Shown in pieces: positions 43,215 to 51,347 of a stretch of DNA of 64,000 bases. Each line of letters begins with the position of its first letter. Position 1 is the stretch's first letter. The notes below the pieces were generated by a model. It saw only the letters and a program-made list of their open reading frames with translations. It had not been told where the DNA came from and searched no databases. Made by a program: the position numbers and the translations under genes. This DNA is from Prosapia bicincta (lineage: Eukaryota; Arthropoda; Insecta; Hemiptera; Cercopidae): the NCBI GenBank assembly GCA_036971475.1, contig JBAIZL010000005.1, positions 67,784,584-67,848,583 of the forward strand. Direction: 5' to 3'.

Positions 43215-43796
43215 TTATTGAGCCAATTGGGCGTAAGGAGTAAGCTTGTTGTCATCAGACATCGTCTGTCCCAAAAATTCTCTTTTCTGATCCGCTTTCA
43301 TTCTTCCTGCAGCATCACTGGCATTGAAGTAAGCTTCACTTAATTTTGTAGCGATATCAGCAGGTTTGAAATCAAATTTTGTATCACCTTCAACTCCAAG
43401 ATATCCGTTCTTTCTTGTAAGGTTGGTAATATAGTTATTATAATTGATCATTGTACCTCTAAACATATTGTTATGGTATTCCATACATTTCTTTGCCTTT
43501 TTGGAAGAGTTGTTCAGGATACAGTTTTTCATATTGTTTCTGTATAAAAACCACTCAGATTCTACAATACCATATTCTTTACCTACCGCAATCTTCCCGT
43601 TATTCACAATGTTATTATCTCCTTCTTTTGTAGCAATAGTCTGAAGATGCTGAATAACCAATGGAACGGTAGCTTCGATTTTGGATTTTGTATCCTTTAA
43701 TATGCTGAGATCAGCAGCAGGAGAACCCTTCTTTTGTGCTGTAGTAAAGTTAAAAATAAGCAGTAATAGTACAATCAATAAATTATATCTTTTCAT
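43215..43796 (-). CDS. Secreted hypothetical protein
   Basis: 193 residues with a clear signal peptide (about 1-20, LLIVLLLLIFNFTTAQ). The mature part is mostly helical and Lys/Asn-rich, with two cysteines (NNMKNCILN and KKCMEYHN). I do not recognise the family; such small helical periplasmic proteins are frequent in Flavobacteriia. It stands alone, with a strong terminator after it, and diverges from the blaI/blaR1 operon across a 334-bp AT-rich region. That region holds the BlaI-type promoter and nothing else that I recognise. Confidence 0.8.
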   Translation of the reverse strand: MKRYNLLIVLLLLIFNFTTAQKKGSPAADLSILKDTKSKIEATVPLVIQHLQTIATKEGDNNIVNNGKIAVGKEYGIVESEWFLYRNNMKNCILNNSSKKAKKCMEYHNNMFRGTMINYNNYITNLTRKNGYLGVEGDTKFDFKPADIATKLSEAYFNASDAAGRMKADQKREFLGQTMSDDNKLTPYAQLAQ

Positions 43797-44032
43797 GAGA
43801 AATTTTTAAAGCACTAAAATAAATATAATTTCCCGGTTAAAACAAATTCATTTTAATTTTATTTAATAAAATTTAACAAGTTTTAAGAATTTATTCCTGA
43901 AATCACTCTTTTTCTGTGGATTAAGCAGGTGGAAATTTCACTCCTTTAAAAAATCAATATATTTTAACTAATTTTATTGTTTTGATTTTCAAATAGTTAA
44001 ATTAAATCTTATTTCTATCACTAAAAAAATAG

Positions 44033-44064
44033 TTGTTTGATTCATTTTTATTTCTACATTTGTA
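44033..44064 (+). promoter_or_regulatory. Promoter with probable BlaI/MecI-type operator
   Basis: TTG at 44033-44035, a 19-bp spacer, then TACATTTG at 44055-44062 make a full Bacteroidota promoter. The -7 box is embedded in TACATTTGTA (44055-44064), the TACA-N2-TGTA core bound by BlaI/MecI repressors. ACTAA-TTTC-TTAGT follows just downstream as a second dyad. This supports autorepression of the operon. Confidence 0.65.
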
Positions 44065-44130
44065 TAACTAATTTCTTAGTGATATAGAATTGGATGACTT
44101 ATATCACGATAATTGATAAATGAACAGGAT

Positions 44131-44496
44131 ATGAAAATTCAGACTTTAACAAAAGCAGAAGAGCAGGTAATGCAGTATTTATGGAAAATAGAAAAAGGAT
44201 TCCTGAAGGATGTTCTTGATCTTTTTCCGGATCCGAAACCGCATACCAATACGGTCTCTACCATTTTAAAAGTATTGAAAGACAAAGAATTCGTAGACTA
44301 TCGTGTACACGGAAGACAACATGAGTATTTTCCGCTTGTTTCAAAAGAGCAGTATTCCGGAAAGACCATGAAAAGTCTTGTGAAAAACTATTTCAAAGGC
44401 TCCTACAAAAGTGCCGTTTCGTTTCTGGTAGAAAAAAATGAAATGACTGTAGAAGATCTTGAGATGCTATTGGATGAACTCAAAAATAAAGACTAG
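44131..44496 (+). CDS. BlaI/MecI/CopY family repressor
   Basis: 121 residues from ATG 44131; a TTG at 44113 is in frame but not needed. Winged-helix dimer: LTKAEEQVMQYLWKIEKGFLKDVLDLF forms the first helices, PHTNTVSTILKVLKDKEFV is the recognition helix and wing, and the C-terminal helices (SAVSFLVEKNEMTVEDLEMLLDEL) are the dimerisation part. It represses target promoters until it is cleaved after a membrane signal. Five bp before the BlaR1-type gene, under a promoter with a matching operator. In Bacteroidota such pairs usually control genes other than beta-lactamase; no beta-lactamase is adjacent. Confidence 0.93.
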   Translation: MKIQTLTKAEEQVMQYLWKIEKGFLKDVLDLFPDPKPHTNTVSTILKVLKDKEFVDYRVHGRQHEYFPLVSKEQYSGKTMKSLVKNYFKGSYKSAVSFLVEKNEMTVEDLEMLLDELKNKD

Positions 44497-44501
44497 TACC
44501 T

Positions 44502-46424
44502 ATGGAAGCAATACTTTTATACTTTGGGAAAACAATTTTATGTTCGGGTGTAACATTCTTGTACTATCAGTTGTCTTTAAAAGACAAGACATTCCATCAT
44601 TATAACAGATTTTATCTGTTGGCTGCAATCGTGATATCACTGTTGCTGCCACTCATCAGAGTAGACGATTTTACGATAGAGGTAAATAATGATATGTATA
44701 TGCTTCTTGACAAGATTCAGAATTTTAACACACACAAAAACATAGACAATGGTAACCTTTATTTTAACATTATTTTTTCAGCTCTGGGACTGGTTTCTCT
44801 CTATTTTTTAGGGAAGCTGATCTATGGGATTTTCAAAATCCAGCAGTTTAAAAAAGAGTTTCAGAAAGAAAGTTTTGACGGGATCAATTTTTACCGTACA
44901 GATCTTAGCGAAGCCCCGTTTTCATACTTTAAGAACCTTTTCTGGAAGAATGCCATTACACTGCATTCTGATATAGGAAAACAGATTTTAAAGCATGAGA
45001 TGGTACATATTGAGCAGAAACATTCCTTTGATAAGATTTTTATCGAGATTATTACTTCTGTTTTCTGGTTCAATCCGTTTTTTCATCTCATCAAAAAAGA
45101 AATTAATCTCATCCACGAGTACCTGGCTGATAAAAAAGCCGTACAGCAATCGGACACCAAAGCATTTGCGCAGATGCTTTTAGCAAGCCACTTTTCCGGA
45201 ACACAGTTGCCTGCTGCCAGTCCGTTTCTAAGTTCAAACCTTAAAAAAAGACTTAAAATGTTACAAAAACCCAAAACCAAGTTCGGATATGCGCGAAGGA
45301 TTCTTGCATTGCCGGTGTTATTTACCGTAGCTTTTGCTTATCTGGTAAATGCAAAGAACAGAGAAATTGAAGAAACCAACCTTTCTATAAAAAAAGCAGT
45401 TTCAGAAATCAAAAAAGATACAGTAAGACCTGAAAAATCTGTTCAGGGAAATATTACAGGATTAAAATCTGTATCACCGGAAGATCATACAAAATTGACC
45501 GAGCTTGAAAAAAAGATAAAAGAAAAAGAGAAGGAGCTGGATGGATTGAATCCGGAAAGTGATGCCTTCAGTGATAAAATTGAAGAAATAAGTAATCTGG
45601 CATCAGAGATAGGAGAGATGGCTTCCAAAGTCGAAGTTGATGAATATTTCAATTCTGCTGAATGGAAAAATCAGATGAAGGAACTTGAAAATATGGATCC
45701 TCTTGATAAGAAAGCACTTCGTAAAATAGAAAGAGCGGCTAAAAAAGCGGGAAGAGCGGCTGAAAGAGCCGTAAAAAACATCGCTCCTCCCGCACCACCT
45801 AGTGCACCAGCTGAACCTCAGGCTCCAAAAGCTCCGAAAGTAGTTTATTTTAAAAATAATAATACAGTTTACTATAAGGATCTGAGCCCTAAAGAAAAAG
45901 AGGAAGTACGTAAGGCAATGGCAGAAGCTAAAAAAGCTATGAAAGAAGCTGCAAAAGCCAGAGTGGAAGGAGAGAAAGCCAGAATAGAGGGTGAAAAAGC
46001 CCGCTTAGAAGGAGACAGAGCAAGAGCTGAAAGTGCTGTATTTCTTATCAAAGGAGAAAAAGCCAGAATAGAAGGGGATAGGATAAGAAAAGAGGGCGAA
46101 AAAATACGTGTAGAAGCTGAAAAAGCAGCACAAAGTTTCAGAGCTGGTAACTTTACTATGACAACTTCTGCTCCTAATGTGATGGTAATGCATGCTGATT
46201 TCATCAAAAAAGACGGTAACGGAAACATTGCCATGAATGGGGTGAAAAAGTTTAGCATTAACGGTAATGATGATCACAAATACAAGTATTACATTGATGG
46301 AAGAGAAGTTTCTAAAGATGATGTTAACGCTTTGAGTTCTGCCAATATTTCAAAAGTAATGGTCAATACCCAGAAGAATGGAGAAGTGAAGAATGGAGAA
46401 GTAAGAATTGAGACAAAGAAATAA
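44502..46424 (+). CDS. BlaR1-type M56 membrane metallopeptidase (sensor/antirepressor)
   Basis: 640 residues. N-terminal hydrophobic segments at about 2-20, 35-52 and 85-110; a zinc metallopeptidase domain with HEMVH (165-169) and the downstream INLIHEYLADKKAV; and a further TM near 264-284. The C-terminal ~350 residues replace the penicillin-sensor domain of classical BlaR1 with a charged, coiled-coil-rich region. This includes a Pro/Ala-rich hinge (about 426-446) and a repeated EKARIEG-type heptad at about 486-545. So it is unlikely to sense beta-lactams directly. It is expected to inactivate the BlaI-type repressor upon an unknown envelope signal. Confidence 0.92.
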   Translation: MEAILLYFGKTILCSGVTFLYYQLSLKDKTFHHYNRFYLLAAIVISLLLPLIRVDDFTIEVNNDMYMLLDKIQNFNTHKNIDNGNLYFNIIFSALGLVSLYFLGKLIYGIFKIQQFKKEFQKESFDGINFYRTDLSEAPFSYFKNLFWKNAITLHSDIGKQILKHEMVHIEQKHSFDKIFIEIITSVFWFNPFFHLIKKEINLIHEYLADKKAVQQSDTKAFAQMLLASHFSGTQLPAASPFLSSNLKKRLKMLQKPKTKFGYARRILALPVLFTVAFAYLVNAKNREIEETNLSIKKAVSEIKKDTVRPEKSVQGNITGLKSVSPEDHTKLTELEKKIKEKEKELDGLNPESDAFSDKIEEISNLASEIGEMASKVEVDEYFNSAEWKNQMKELENMDPLDKKALRKIERAAKKAGRAAERAVKNIAPPAPPSAPAEPQAPKAPKVVYFKNNNTVYYKDLSPKEKEEVRKAMAEAKKAMKEAAKARVEGEKARIEGEKARLEGDRARAESAVFLIKGEKARIEGDRIRKEGEKIRVEAEKAAQSFRAGNFTMTTSAPNVMVMHADFIKKDGNGNIAMNGVKKFSINGNDDHKYKYYIDGREVSKDDVNALSSANISKVMVNTQKNGEVKNGEVRIETKK

Positions 46425-46430
46425 AGTTCC

Positions 46431-46467
46431 AAAAGCTTTGTCAGTATTCAATTGGCAGAGCTTTTTT
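46431..46467 (+). terminator. Terminator-like hairpin after blaR1-type gene
   Basis: AAAAGCTTTGTCA and TGGCAGAGCTTTTTT pair with some wobble, followed by T-rich sequence. It separates the BlaR1-type gene from the GLPGLI gene. Confidence 0.65.
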
Positions 46468-46490
46468 ACGATCTTAATAATACATAAATT

Positions 46491-47381
46491 ATGAGAAAAA
46501 GTTATTTCATTTTACTAGCATTTTTAAGTGTAGTTGTGAACGCACAGGTGAACAGATTCTTTTATGACTACAAATATATCTCTGATTCTACCAATAGAGC
46601 AGAAGTGAAAAGCGATGTTATGCTTTTGGATATTGATAAAAATGGTTCTAAATACTACAGCCGCGAAAAGTTTGTTTCTGATTCAACTATGAAAGCTGAT
46701 ATCGCCAAGCATATGAAAGGGGGATTCGGGGGAAGCATCAATATCAAGAGAAATATGAAGCCGGGAACAACTTTTTCAACGGTCACGAAAAAGTATCCGG
46801 ATTATAGTGTTTCGTTCTCTGAGAATATTGGAAATACAACGTATAAAATGCAGGAAGACCAAAAACCTGAATGGAAAATCCTTCCTGAAAAGCAGAAAAT
46901 CGGAGAGTATAATACGCAAAAGGCAACCACAAATTTTGGAGGAAGAAGCTGGACCGCATGGTTTTCTACAGATATCCCATTCCAGGACGGTCCCTATAAA
47001 TTTTATGGACTGCCGGGGCTTATCGTTAAAGTTGAAGATAAAACAGGATCTCATATCATGACTTTAATCGGTAACAAGAAAACGGAGGCCGCATCAGAAG
47101 AAGATATTCAAATACCAGGTCTTACCACAATTGGAATTGGAGGAAAGGAAATAGAGATCAACAAAAAACAGTTTAAAAAAGCCTGGAAAGATTATCTTAC
47201 AGATCCTACAAAAGATATGAAACAAACCATGAGTACTCTTCCGGCAGGAGCTGTGGTACAGATGAAAAATCAGGACGGAAAAAGTATTGATGCCAATGAA
47301 ATGTACAGAAATATCGAAAAAAGAGCAAAAGAAGACCAATTAAAAAATAACAATAAAATAGAACCGGATCTTTATAAATAA
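46491..47381 (+). CDS. GLPGLI family protein
   Basis: 296 residues with a signal peptide (about 1-18, ends VNAQ). The family signature GLPGLI is at 173-178, preceded by the usual SWTAWFSTDIPFQDGPYKF. Beta-rich, exported to the periplasm or outer-membrane region. The family is found almost only in Bacteroidota and often near TonB-dependent systems, but its function is unknown. It lies downstream of a terminator-like hairpin, so partial co-transcription with the BlaI/BlaR1-type operon is possible but not shown. The C-terminus is Lys/Glu-rich and plain. Confidence 0.93.
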   Translation: MRKSYFILLAFLSVVVNAQVNRFFYDYKYISDSTNRAEVKSDVMLLDIDKNGSKYYSREKFVSDSTMKADIAKHMKGGFGGSINIKRNMKPGTTFSTVTKKYPDYSVSFSENIGNTTYKMQEDQKPEWKILPEKQKIGEYNTQKATTNFGGRSWTAWFSTDIPFQDGPYKFYGLPGLIVKVEDKTGSHIMTLIGNKKTEAASEEDIQIPGLTTIGIGGKEIEINKKQFKKAWKDYLTDPTKDMKQTMSTLPAGAVVQMKNQDGKSIDANEMYRNIEKRAKEDQLKNNNKIEPDLYK

Positions 47382-47400
47382 GCGGTTTATATTGGAATAA

Positions 47401-47437
47401 AAAACAGTAAGGTTATTATAATCTTACTGTTTTTTTT
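47401..47437 (+). terminator. Rho-independent terminator after GLPGLI gene
   Basis: AACAGTAAG, an 11-nt loop, CTTACTGTT followed by T7. Confidence 0.88.
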
Positions 47438-47468
47438 ATCTTTATCTCAGGACTTAAAATTCCATAAT

Positions 47469-48035
47469 ATGACAGAAAAGGAAAAATGTGCAGCAGGACT
47501 TTTATACAATGCTAACTACGACAAAGAACTGATTCAGGAGCGTATTGCCTGCAAAGATCTGTGCCAGGAATATAACGCATTGAAAAACTCAGATGCAGAA
47601 AGAAGATATGAACTGCTCGGGAGAATACTCGGAAGCATCAAAGAAAATATCTGTATAGAACCCAATTTCTGGTGTGATTACGGATACAATATAAAAGCAG
47701 GAGAGAATTTCTATGCCAATCATAACCTTGTTATCTTAGATTGTGCTAAAGTAGAATTTGGTGATAATGTATTTATAGGTCCCAATTGCAGCTTGTATAC
47801 AGCAGGCCATCCGCTTGATGCTAAACAAAGAAACGAAGGTCTTGAATATGCACATCCTATTAAAGTGGGAGATAATGTTTGGCTGGGCGGAAATGTTGTT
47901 GTGCTTCCCGGAGTTTCTATTGGAAATAACTCAGTGATTGGTGCGGGAAGTGTCGTCACGAAAGATATTCCGGATGATGTAGTTGCCATGGGAAATCCGT
48001 GTAAAGTCGTTAAAAAAATTACAGAACAGAATTAA
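47469..48035 (+). CDS. Maltose/galactoside-type O-acetyltransferase
   Basis: 188 residues, a left-handed beta-helix acetyltransferase of the Maa/LacA type that moves acetyl from acetyl-CoA to a sugar hydroxyl. N-terminal helical cap (1-55), then hexapeptide repeats with the catalytic histidine in YTAGHPLDA (H114), equivalent to the LacA histidine at 115, and a final VIGAGSVVTKDIPDDVVAMGNPCKVVKKI. Full length, active site intact. The exact sugar acceptor cannot be told; it is usually a detoxifying enzyme. It begins just after the terminator of the GLPGLI gene. Confidence 0.93.
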   Translation: MTEKEKCAAGLLYNANYDKELIQERIACKDLCQEYNALKNSDAERRYELLGRILGSIKENICIEPNFWCDYGYNIKAGENFYANHNLVILDCAKVEFGDNVFIGPNCSLYTAGHPLDAKQRNEGLEYAHPIKVGDNVWLGGNVVVLPGVSIGNNSVIGAGSVVTKDIPDDVVAMGNPCKVVKKITEQN

Positions 48036-48081
48036 AACTATAACCAACTAACCATGAGAAAACTGATTATTTTATTACCCA

Positions 48082-48246
48082 ATGAAAAGTGAAAAACAGA
48101 TGCTGGCACAGGGAATTGAAATTCAGGAAATGGACGAATCAGGGAAATTGATTCCTGCGGATAAAGCACTAAAAGATAAAGAAATAAAAATGAAGAATGA
48201 TCTGAAAAAGAAAAATAATATTCTTGAACTGGATCTGCTGAAATAA
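48082..48246 (+). CDS. Small ORF, possible remnant (54 aa)
   Basis: Encodes a short, highly charged Lys/Asp/Glu-rich peptide with no signal and no recognised family. Just upstream, in another frame, an ATG at 48053 begins MRKLIILLP, like the start of a signal peptide, but stops after 12 codons. The pair could be a small exported protein disrupted by an indel, or chance. Bounded downstream by a strong terminator. Confidence 0.35.
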   Translation: MKSEKQMLAQGIEIQEMDESGKLIPADKALKDKEIKMKNDLKKKNNILELDLLK

Positions 48247-48263
48247 AATAATCATTATACAAT

Positions 48264-48293
48264 AAAAACCCGGAAGATCATTCCGGGTTTTTT
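48264..48293. terminator. Bidirectional terminator
   Basis: AACCCGGAA-GATCA-TTCCGGGTT with A-run before and T-run after, between the small ORF and the convergent transaldolase-like gene. Confidence 0.92.
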
Positions 48294-48315
48294 ATATCTG
48301 AATAAGAATCAGTTA

Positions 48316-48969
48316 TTATGCTAATTTCTGAGAATCTGCAATGAACTGAGCCAATCCGCTGTCTGTTAATGGGTGTTTCAATAAGCTCAAGATCGGAGGA
48401 AGTGGAGATGTAATTACATCAGCTCCGATTTTAGCACAGTCAATGATGTGCATTGAATGACGGATAGAAGCCGCTAAGATTTCAGTTTCAAACATATAGT
48501 TATCAAAAATCAATCTGATTTCCTGGATAAGGTTCAGACCGTCTGTAGAAATATCATCTAATCTTCCTAAGAATGGAGATACATAAGTAGCCCCTGCTTT
48601 TGCTGCCAAAAGAGCCTGTCCTGCAGAGAAGATCAATGTACAGTTAGTCTTGATTCCTTTATCAGAAAAATATTTTAAAGCTTTGATTCCGTCTTTGATC
48701 ATTGGAATCTTTACAACGATATTTGGGTGAATAGCAGCCAATTCGTCTCCTTCCTTAATCATTTCTTCATACGTTGTAGAAAGAACTTCCGCAGAAATAT
48801 CTCCGTCTACAAGTTCGCAGATCGTTTTGTAGTGGTTTTTGATTGCTTCAGCACCTTGAATTCCTTCCTTAGCCATTAATGAAGGGTTGGTCGTTACACC
48901 ATCTAAAATTCCAAGATCTCTAGCTTCCTTGATTTGCTCTAAATTAGCTGTGTCAATAAAAAATTTCAT
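48316..48969 (-). CDS. fsa: Fructose-6-phosphate aldolase / small transaldolase
   Basis: 217 residues of the short TalC/FSA transaldolase subfamily, a TIM-barrel class I aldolase forming a Schiff base. Seen: [10 protein letters not shown] at the start, [15 protein letters not shown], the Schiff-base lysine in VVKIPM (K87), and [11 protein letters not shown]. Either F6P aldolase or transaldolase activity of the non-oxidative pentose pathway is possible; the short length cannot separate them. Single gene with a -7 box 24 bp upstream and a bidirectional terminator downstream. Confidence 0.93.
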   Translation of the reverse strand: MKFFIDTANLEQIKEARDLGILDGVTTNPSLMAKEGIQGAEAIKNHYKTICELVDGDISAEVLSTTYEEMIKEGDELAAIHPNIVVKIPMIKDGIKALKYFSDKGIKTNCTLIFSAGQALLAAKAGATYVSPFLGRLDDISTDGLNLIQEIRLIFDNYMFETEILAASIRHSMHIIDCAKIGADVITSPLPPILSLLKHPLTDSGLAQFIADSQKLA

Positions 48970-48992
48970 TTTGTTAAATAGATTTATTGATA

Positions 48993-49000
48993 CAAAGATA
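48993..49000 (-). promoter_or_regulatory. -7 box TATCTTTG of fsa
   Basis: CAAAGATA on the plus strand reads TATCTTTG on the minus strand, 23 bp before the ATG at 48969. Confidence 0.55.
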
Positions 49001-49166
49001 GGGAATTAATTGGGTTCTGAGGTATGAATTTTGAGTTACGGGGTTCGGGATTTTGGGTATACGCGTTATAGAATTGGAGGGTTTGAGAGTTTCGGGTTTG
49101 AGAATGGAAGGAATTATACAAAGTAAAAAATAATTTATACTGATCTTAAACCAAATGGTTATTTTT

Positions 49167-49208
49167 GCTTCTAGCTTCTAGCTTCTAGCTTCTAGCTTCT
49201 AGCTTCCA
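49167..49208 (+). repeat. Heptanucleotide simple repeat (GCTTCTA)n
   Basis: Five exact copies of GCTTCTA and a sixth with one change (GCTTCCA), 26 bp before ATG 49235. Such a short tandem repeat is prone to slippage and sits in the promoter-leader space of the downstream gene. Confidence 0.92.
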
Positions 49209-49234
49209 GCCTGATCAGTCAAAATTTATTATCT

Positions 49235-49723
49235 ATGAAAAACAACAGTTTCACAGCCACATTGGAAATCATAGGGATTAATCCTTTTGTATTTGTTCCG
49301 AAAGAGATTCTGGACAGGATTTTTGAGGGATCAGGAAAAAATAAAAGCCCGATTCCGGTAAGAGGAACAGTAAACGGGCAGGAGTTTAAACAAAACCTGA
49401 TGAAATATCTGGGTGAATGGAGACTGTATGTGAACCTGACAATGTTGAAAAACTCCCCGAAGAGAATCGGAGAAGTTATTGAAGTTGTATTGGAATATGA
49501 TGATTCTGACAGAAGTATTTCTATTCATCCCCATTTGGAAAAAGCAATTAAGGAAAGTCCTCTGGCAACAGAAAATTTTGAAAATCTGATTCCTTCAAGA
49601 CGGCTTGAACTGGTTCGTTATATCAACAATTTAAAAACCGAAGCCAGCATCCAGCGGAATATCGAGAAAATTATCCGTCATTTACACGGTGAAACAGATT
49701 TTTTCGGAAAAATGATTGAATAA
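49235..49723 (+). CDS. DUF1905 plus YdeI/OmpD-associated-like protein
   Basis: 162 residues. Residues about 5-90 form a DUF1905 beta-barrel: FTATLEIIG, NPFVFVPKEIL, PVRGTVNGQEFKQNLMKYLGEWRLYVN, EVIEVVLEYDD. Residues about 105-160 match the helical YdeI/OmpD-associated tail (a PSRRLELVRYINNLKTEASIQRNIEKIIRHL pattern). The two-domain form is common and of unknown function; some relatives have been linked to bacteriocin tolerance. Cytoplasmic. The heptanucleotide repeat upstream could modulate its expression. No operon partner. Confidence 0.85.
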   Translation: MKNNSFTATLEIIGINPFVFVPKEILDRIFEGSGKNKSPIPVRGTVNGQEFKQNLMKYLGEWRLYVNLTMLKNSPKRIGEVIEVVLEYDDSDRSISIHPHLEKAIKESPLATENFENLIPSRRLELVRYINNLKTEASIQRNIEKIIRHLHGETDFFGKMIE

Positions 49724-49885
49724 GAGTTGGAAGTGGAGAATATATGAATAGTATTTATTCAGTATTTTTTCAAGGAAACGTATTCTCCATAAAGCTTCTT
49801 CAACGACAATGTTGTATCTCTTTGCTCTCTAAAAATAAACAGTAAGTAAAATAAACCTTTGCGTTAAATTAAAGCTAGACACAAA

Positions 49886-49916
49886 CAAAAATGCCGGAAA
49901 AACTTTCCGGCATTTT
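49886..49916 (-). terminator. Rho-independent terminator of the TPR gene
   Basis: AAAATGCCGGAAA-AAC-TTTCCGGCATTTT, a perfect 13-bp stem, just beyond the minus-strand stop at 49924. Confidence 0.93.
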
Positions 49917-49923
49917 CATTCTA

Positions 49924-50466
49924 TTAAGAATTTAAAGCTTTGCTAAGCTTCACAGCATCCTGATTGCTCGGGTCATACTGTAAAGATTTGGCAATGTGCT
50001 CTTTTGCCTTATTAGGATCTGTTTGCTGTTCTGCAAAGGCAATATAGAAATAGGCATACGCCAGATTTTTCTTATTTTGCTCTACTTCTTCCGGTTTTAC
50101 GGTTGCAATATACTTTTCATAAGCCAGTTTTGCATTGGCATCATCTTTTGCAGACTGATAAGCATAAGCCTGGCTGTAATAAGATGGAGCCCAGTCCGGT
50201 AATAAAGCAGAGATTTTCTTCCAGGTATCAATGGCATTCGGCCAGTCTGAAGCTTCCTGATAAGCTGCTGCTAATTTTGCTAAGGATTCCGTATCCTTTG
50301 GATTGGCCTCAATTTGTTTTTTAAGACCATCAATCGTTGGATTGGTTGTTTGACTCGTTGCTGCCGAAGTTTCCGGTTGAGTCGTTTGCGCGTTTACAAG
50401 ACTTACACTTCCTGCCAGTATCAAACCTAAAAATAGGTTTCTACTATTAATTGTACTCATTTTCAT
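49924..50466 (-). CDS. Secreted TPR-repeat protein
   Basis: About 181 residues from ATG 50466 (MKMSTINSRN); an in-frame start 21 bp upstream is less likely. Signal peptide LFLGLILAGSVSLVNAQ, then a Thr/Gln/Ser-rich linker, then three or four tetratricopeptide units (LAKLAAAYQEASDWPNAIDTWKKISALLPDWAPSYYSQAYAYQSAKD and two more, ending YDPSNQDAVKLSKALNS). A periplasmic or outer-membrane scaffold for protein-protein contacts; partners unknown. Single gene with a strong terminator. Confidence 0.85.
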   Translation of the reverse strand: MKMSTINSRNLFLGLILAGSVSLVNAQTTQPETSAATSQTTNPTIDGLKKQIEANPKDTESLAKLAAAYQEASDWPNAIDTWKKISALLPDWAPSYYSQAYAYQSAKDDANAKLAYEKYIATVKPEEVEQNKKNLAYAYFYIAFAEQQTDPNKAKEHIAKSLQYDPSNQDAVKLSKALNS

Positions 50467-50587
50467 AATCTTATATTTTAAATTCAAAATCTAAAATTCA
50501 ATAATAATTCCACAAAATCTTAAATTTTAGAAGCTTTAAGTTTTTTTAGAAAATATTAACGGGAAACGTGTTTTTTTTAGTTTAATT

Positions 50588-50618
50588 TTTGATTCGTTAG
50601 TGTTTGAAGCTATCTTTG
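50588..50618 (+). promoter_or_regulatory. Complete promoter of the pepE operon
   Basis: TTTG at 50588-50591, a 19-bp spacer, and TATCTTTG at 50611-50618: the full Bacteroidota TTTG-N19-TAnnTTTG form, 36 bp before ATG 50655. The best-formed promoter in the window. Confidence 0.75.
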
Positions 50619-50654
50619 TCATTCATTTTTTATTAATACATATAATTTCGTCAT

Positions 50655-51347
50655 ATGAATATCATATTAGCTTCAACATCCACCCTTTTTGGCGGAGAAT
50701 ATCTGGAATACTTAAGAGAAGAATTAATCCAACTCTATAATGGAATTGACGAAATTGTGTTTATTCCTTTCGCAAGGCCAGGCGGAATTTCCCATGACGA
50801 CTATACCGCAAAAGCACGTTCTTTCTTTGAAACAATCAACATAAAAGTAAAAGGCCTTCATGAATTTGAAGATAAAAAAGAAGCCCTGAATCAGGCAAAG
50901 GGGTACTTTACCGGAGGCGGAAATACCTTTTTATTGGTTAAAACATTACATGAAGAAGGATTGATGTCTGTCTTAAAAGAAAATGTTTCAGGAGGAAAAG
51001 CATATCTTGGATGCAGCGCAGGAAGCAATATCGGAGGGCAGAATATGAAAACTACGAATGATATGCCGATTGTATATCCACCAAGTTTTGACTGTATGGG
51101 ACTGGTTCCTTTCAATATTAACCCGCATTATCTTGATCCGAATCCGGATTTAAAACATAATGGAGAAACCAGAGAAACCCGTATTCAGGAGTTCCTTACT
51201 CAAAACGATATCAAAGTAGTAGGCCTTAGAGAAGGAAACTGGATCAGAAGAACAGCCGATTCTATCACGGTGGAAGGAAGTGAGCTGACAAGAATTTTTG
51301 AGAAAGGTAAAGAACCTTACGAAATAGAAGCAGGAAGCAGACTTTAA
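50655..51347 (+). CDS. pepE: Dipeptidase E (alpha-aspartyl dipeptidase, S51)
   Basis: 230 residues. Cytoplasmic serine peptidase that splits dipeptides with N-terminal aspartate. The nucleophile is in LGCSAGSN (S121), with D136 and H158 (INPHYLDP) at the same spacing as in the E. coli enzyme (S120, D135, H157). The GGGN turn near 87-90 supports the fold. Full length. The stop TAA overlaps the next start (TAATGA), so the zinc-ribbon protein is translationally coupled. A well-formed promoter lies upstream. Confidence 0.95.
   Translation: MNIILASTSTLFGGEYLEYLREELIQLYNGIDEIVFIPFARPGGISHDDYTAKARSFFETINIKVKGLHEFEDKKEALNQAKGYFTGGGNTFLLVKTLHEEGLMSVLKENVSGGKAYLGCSAGSNIGGQNMKTTNDMPIVYPPSFDCMGLVPFNINPHYLDPNPDLKHNGETRETRIQEFLTQNDIKVVGLREGNWIRRTADSITVEGSELTRIFEKGKEPYEIEAGSRL

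Noticed and set aside
45872..46277. Minus-strand ORFs under the BlaR1-type gene
   Set aside because: They are antisense reflections of its repeated EKAR-type codons.
44131..46424. Beta-lactam resistance locus
   Set aside because: The BlaI/BlaR1-type pair has no adjacent beta-lactamase, and the sensor lacks a penicillin-binding domain. The serine hydrolase at 35989-37011 is far away and only of the same fold.
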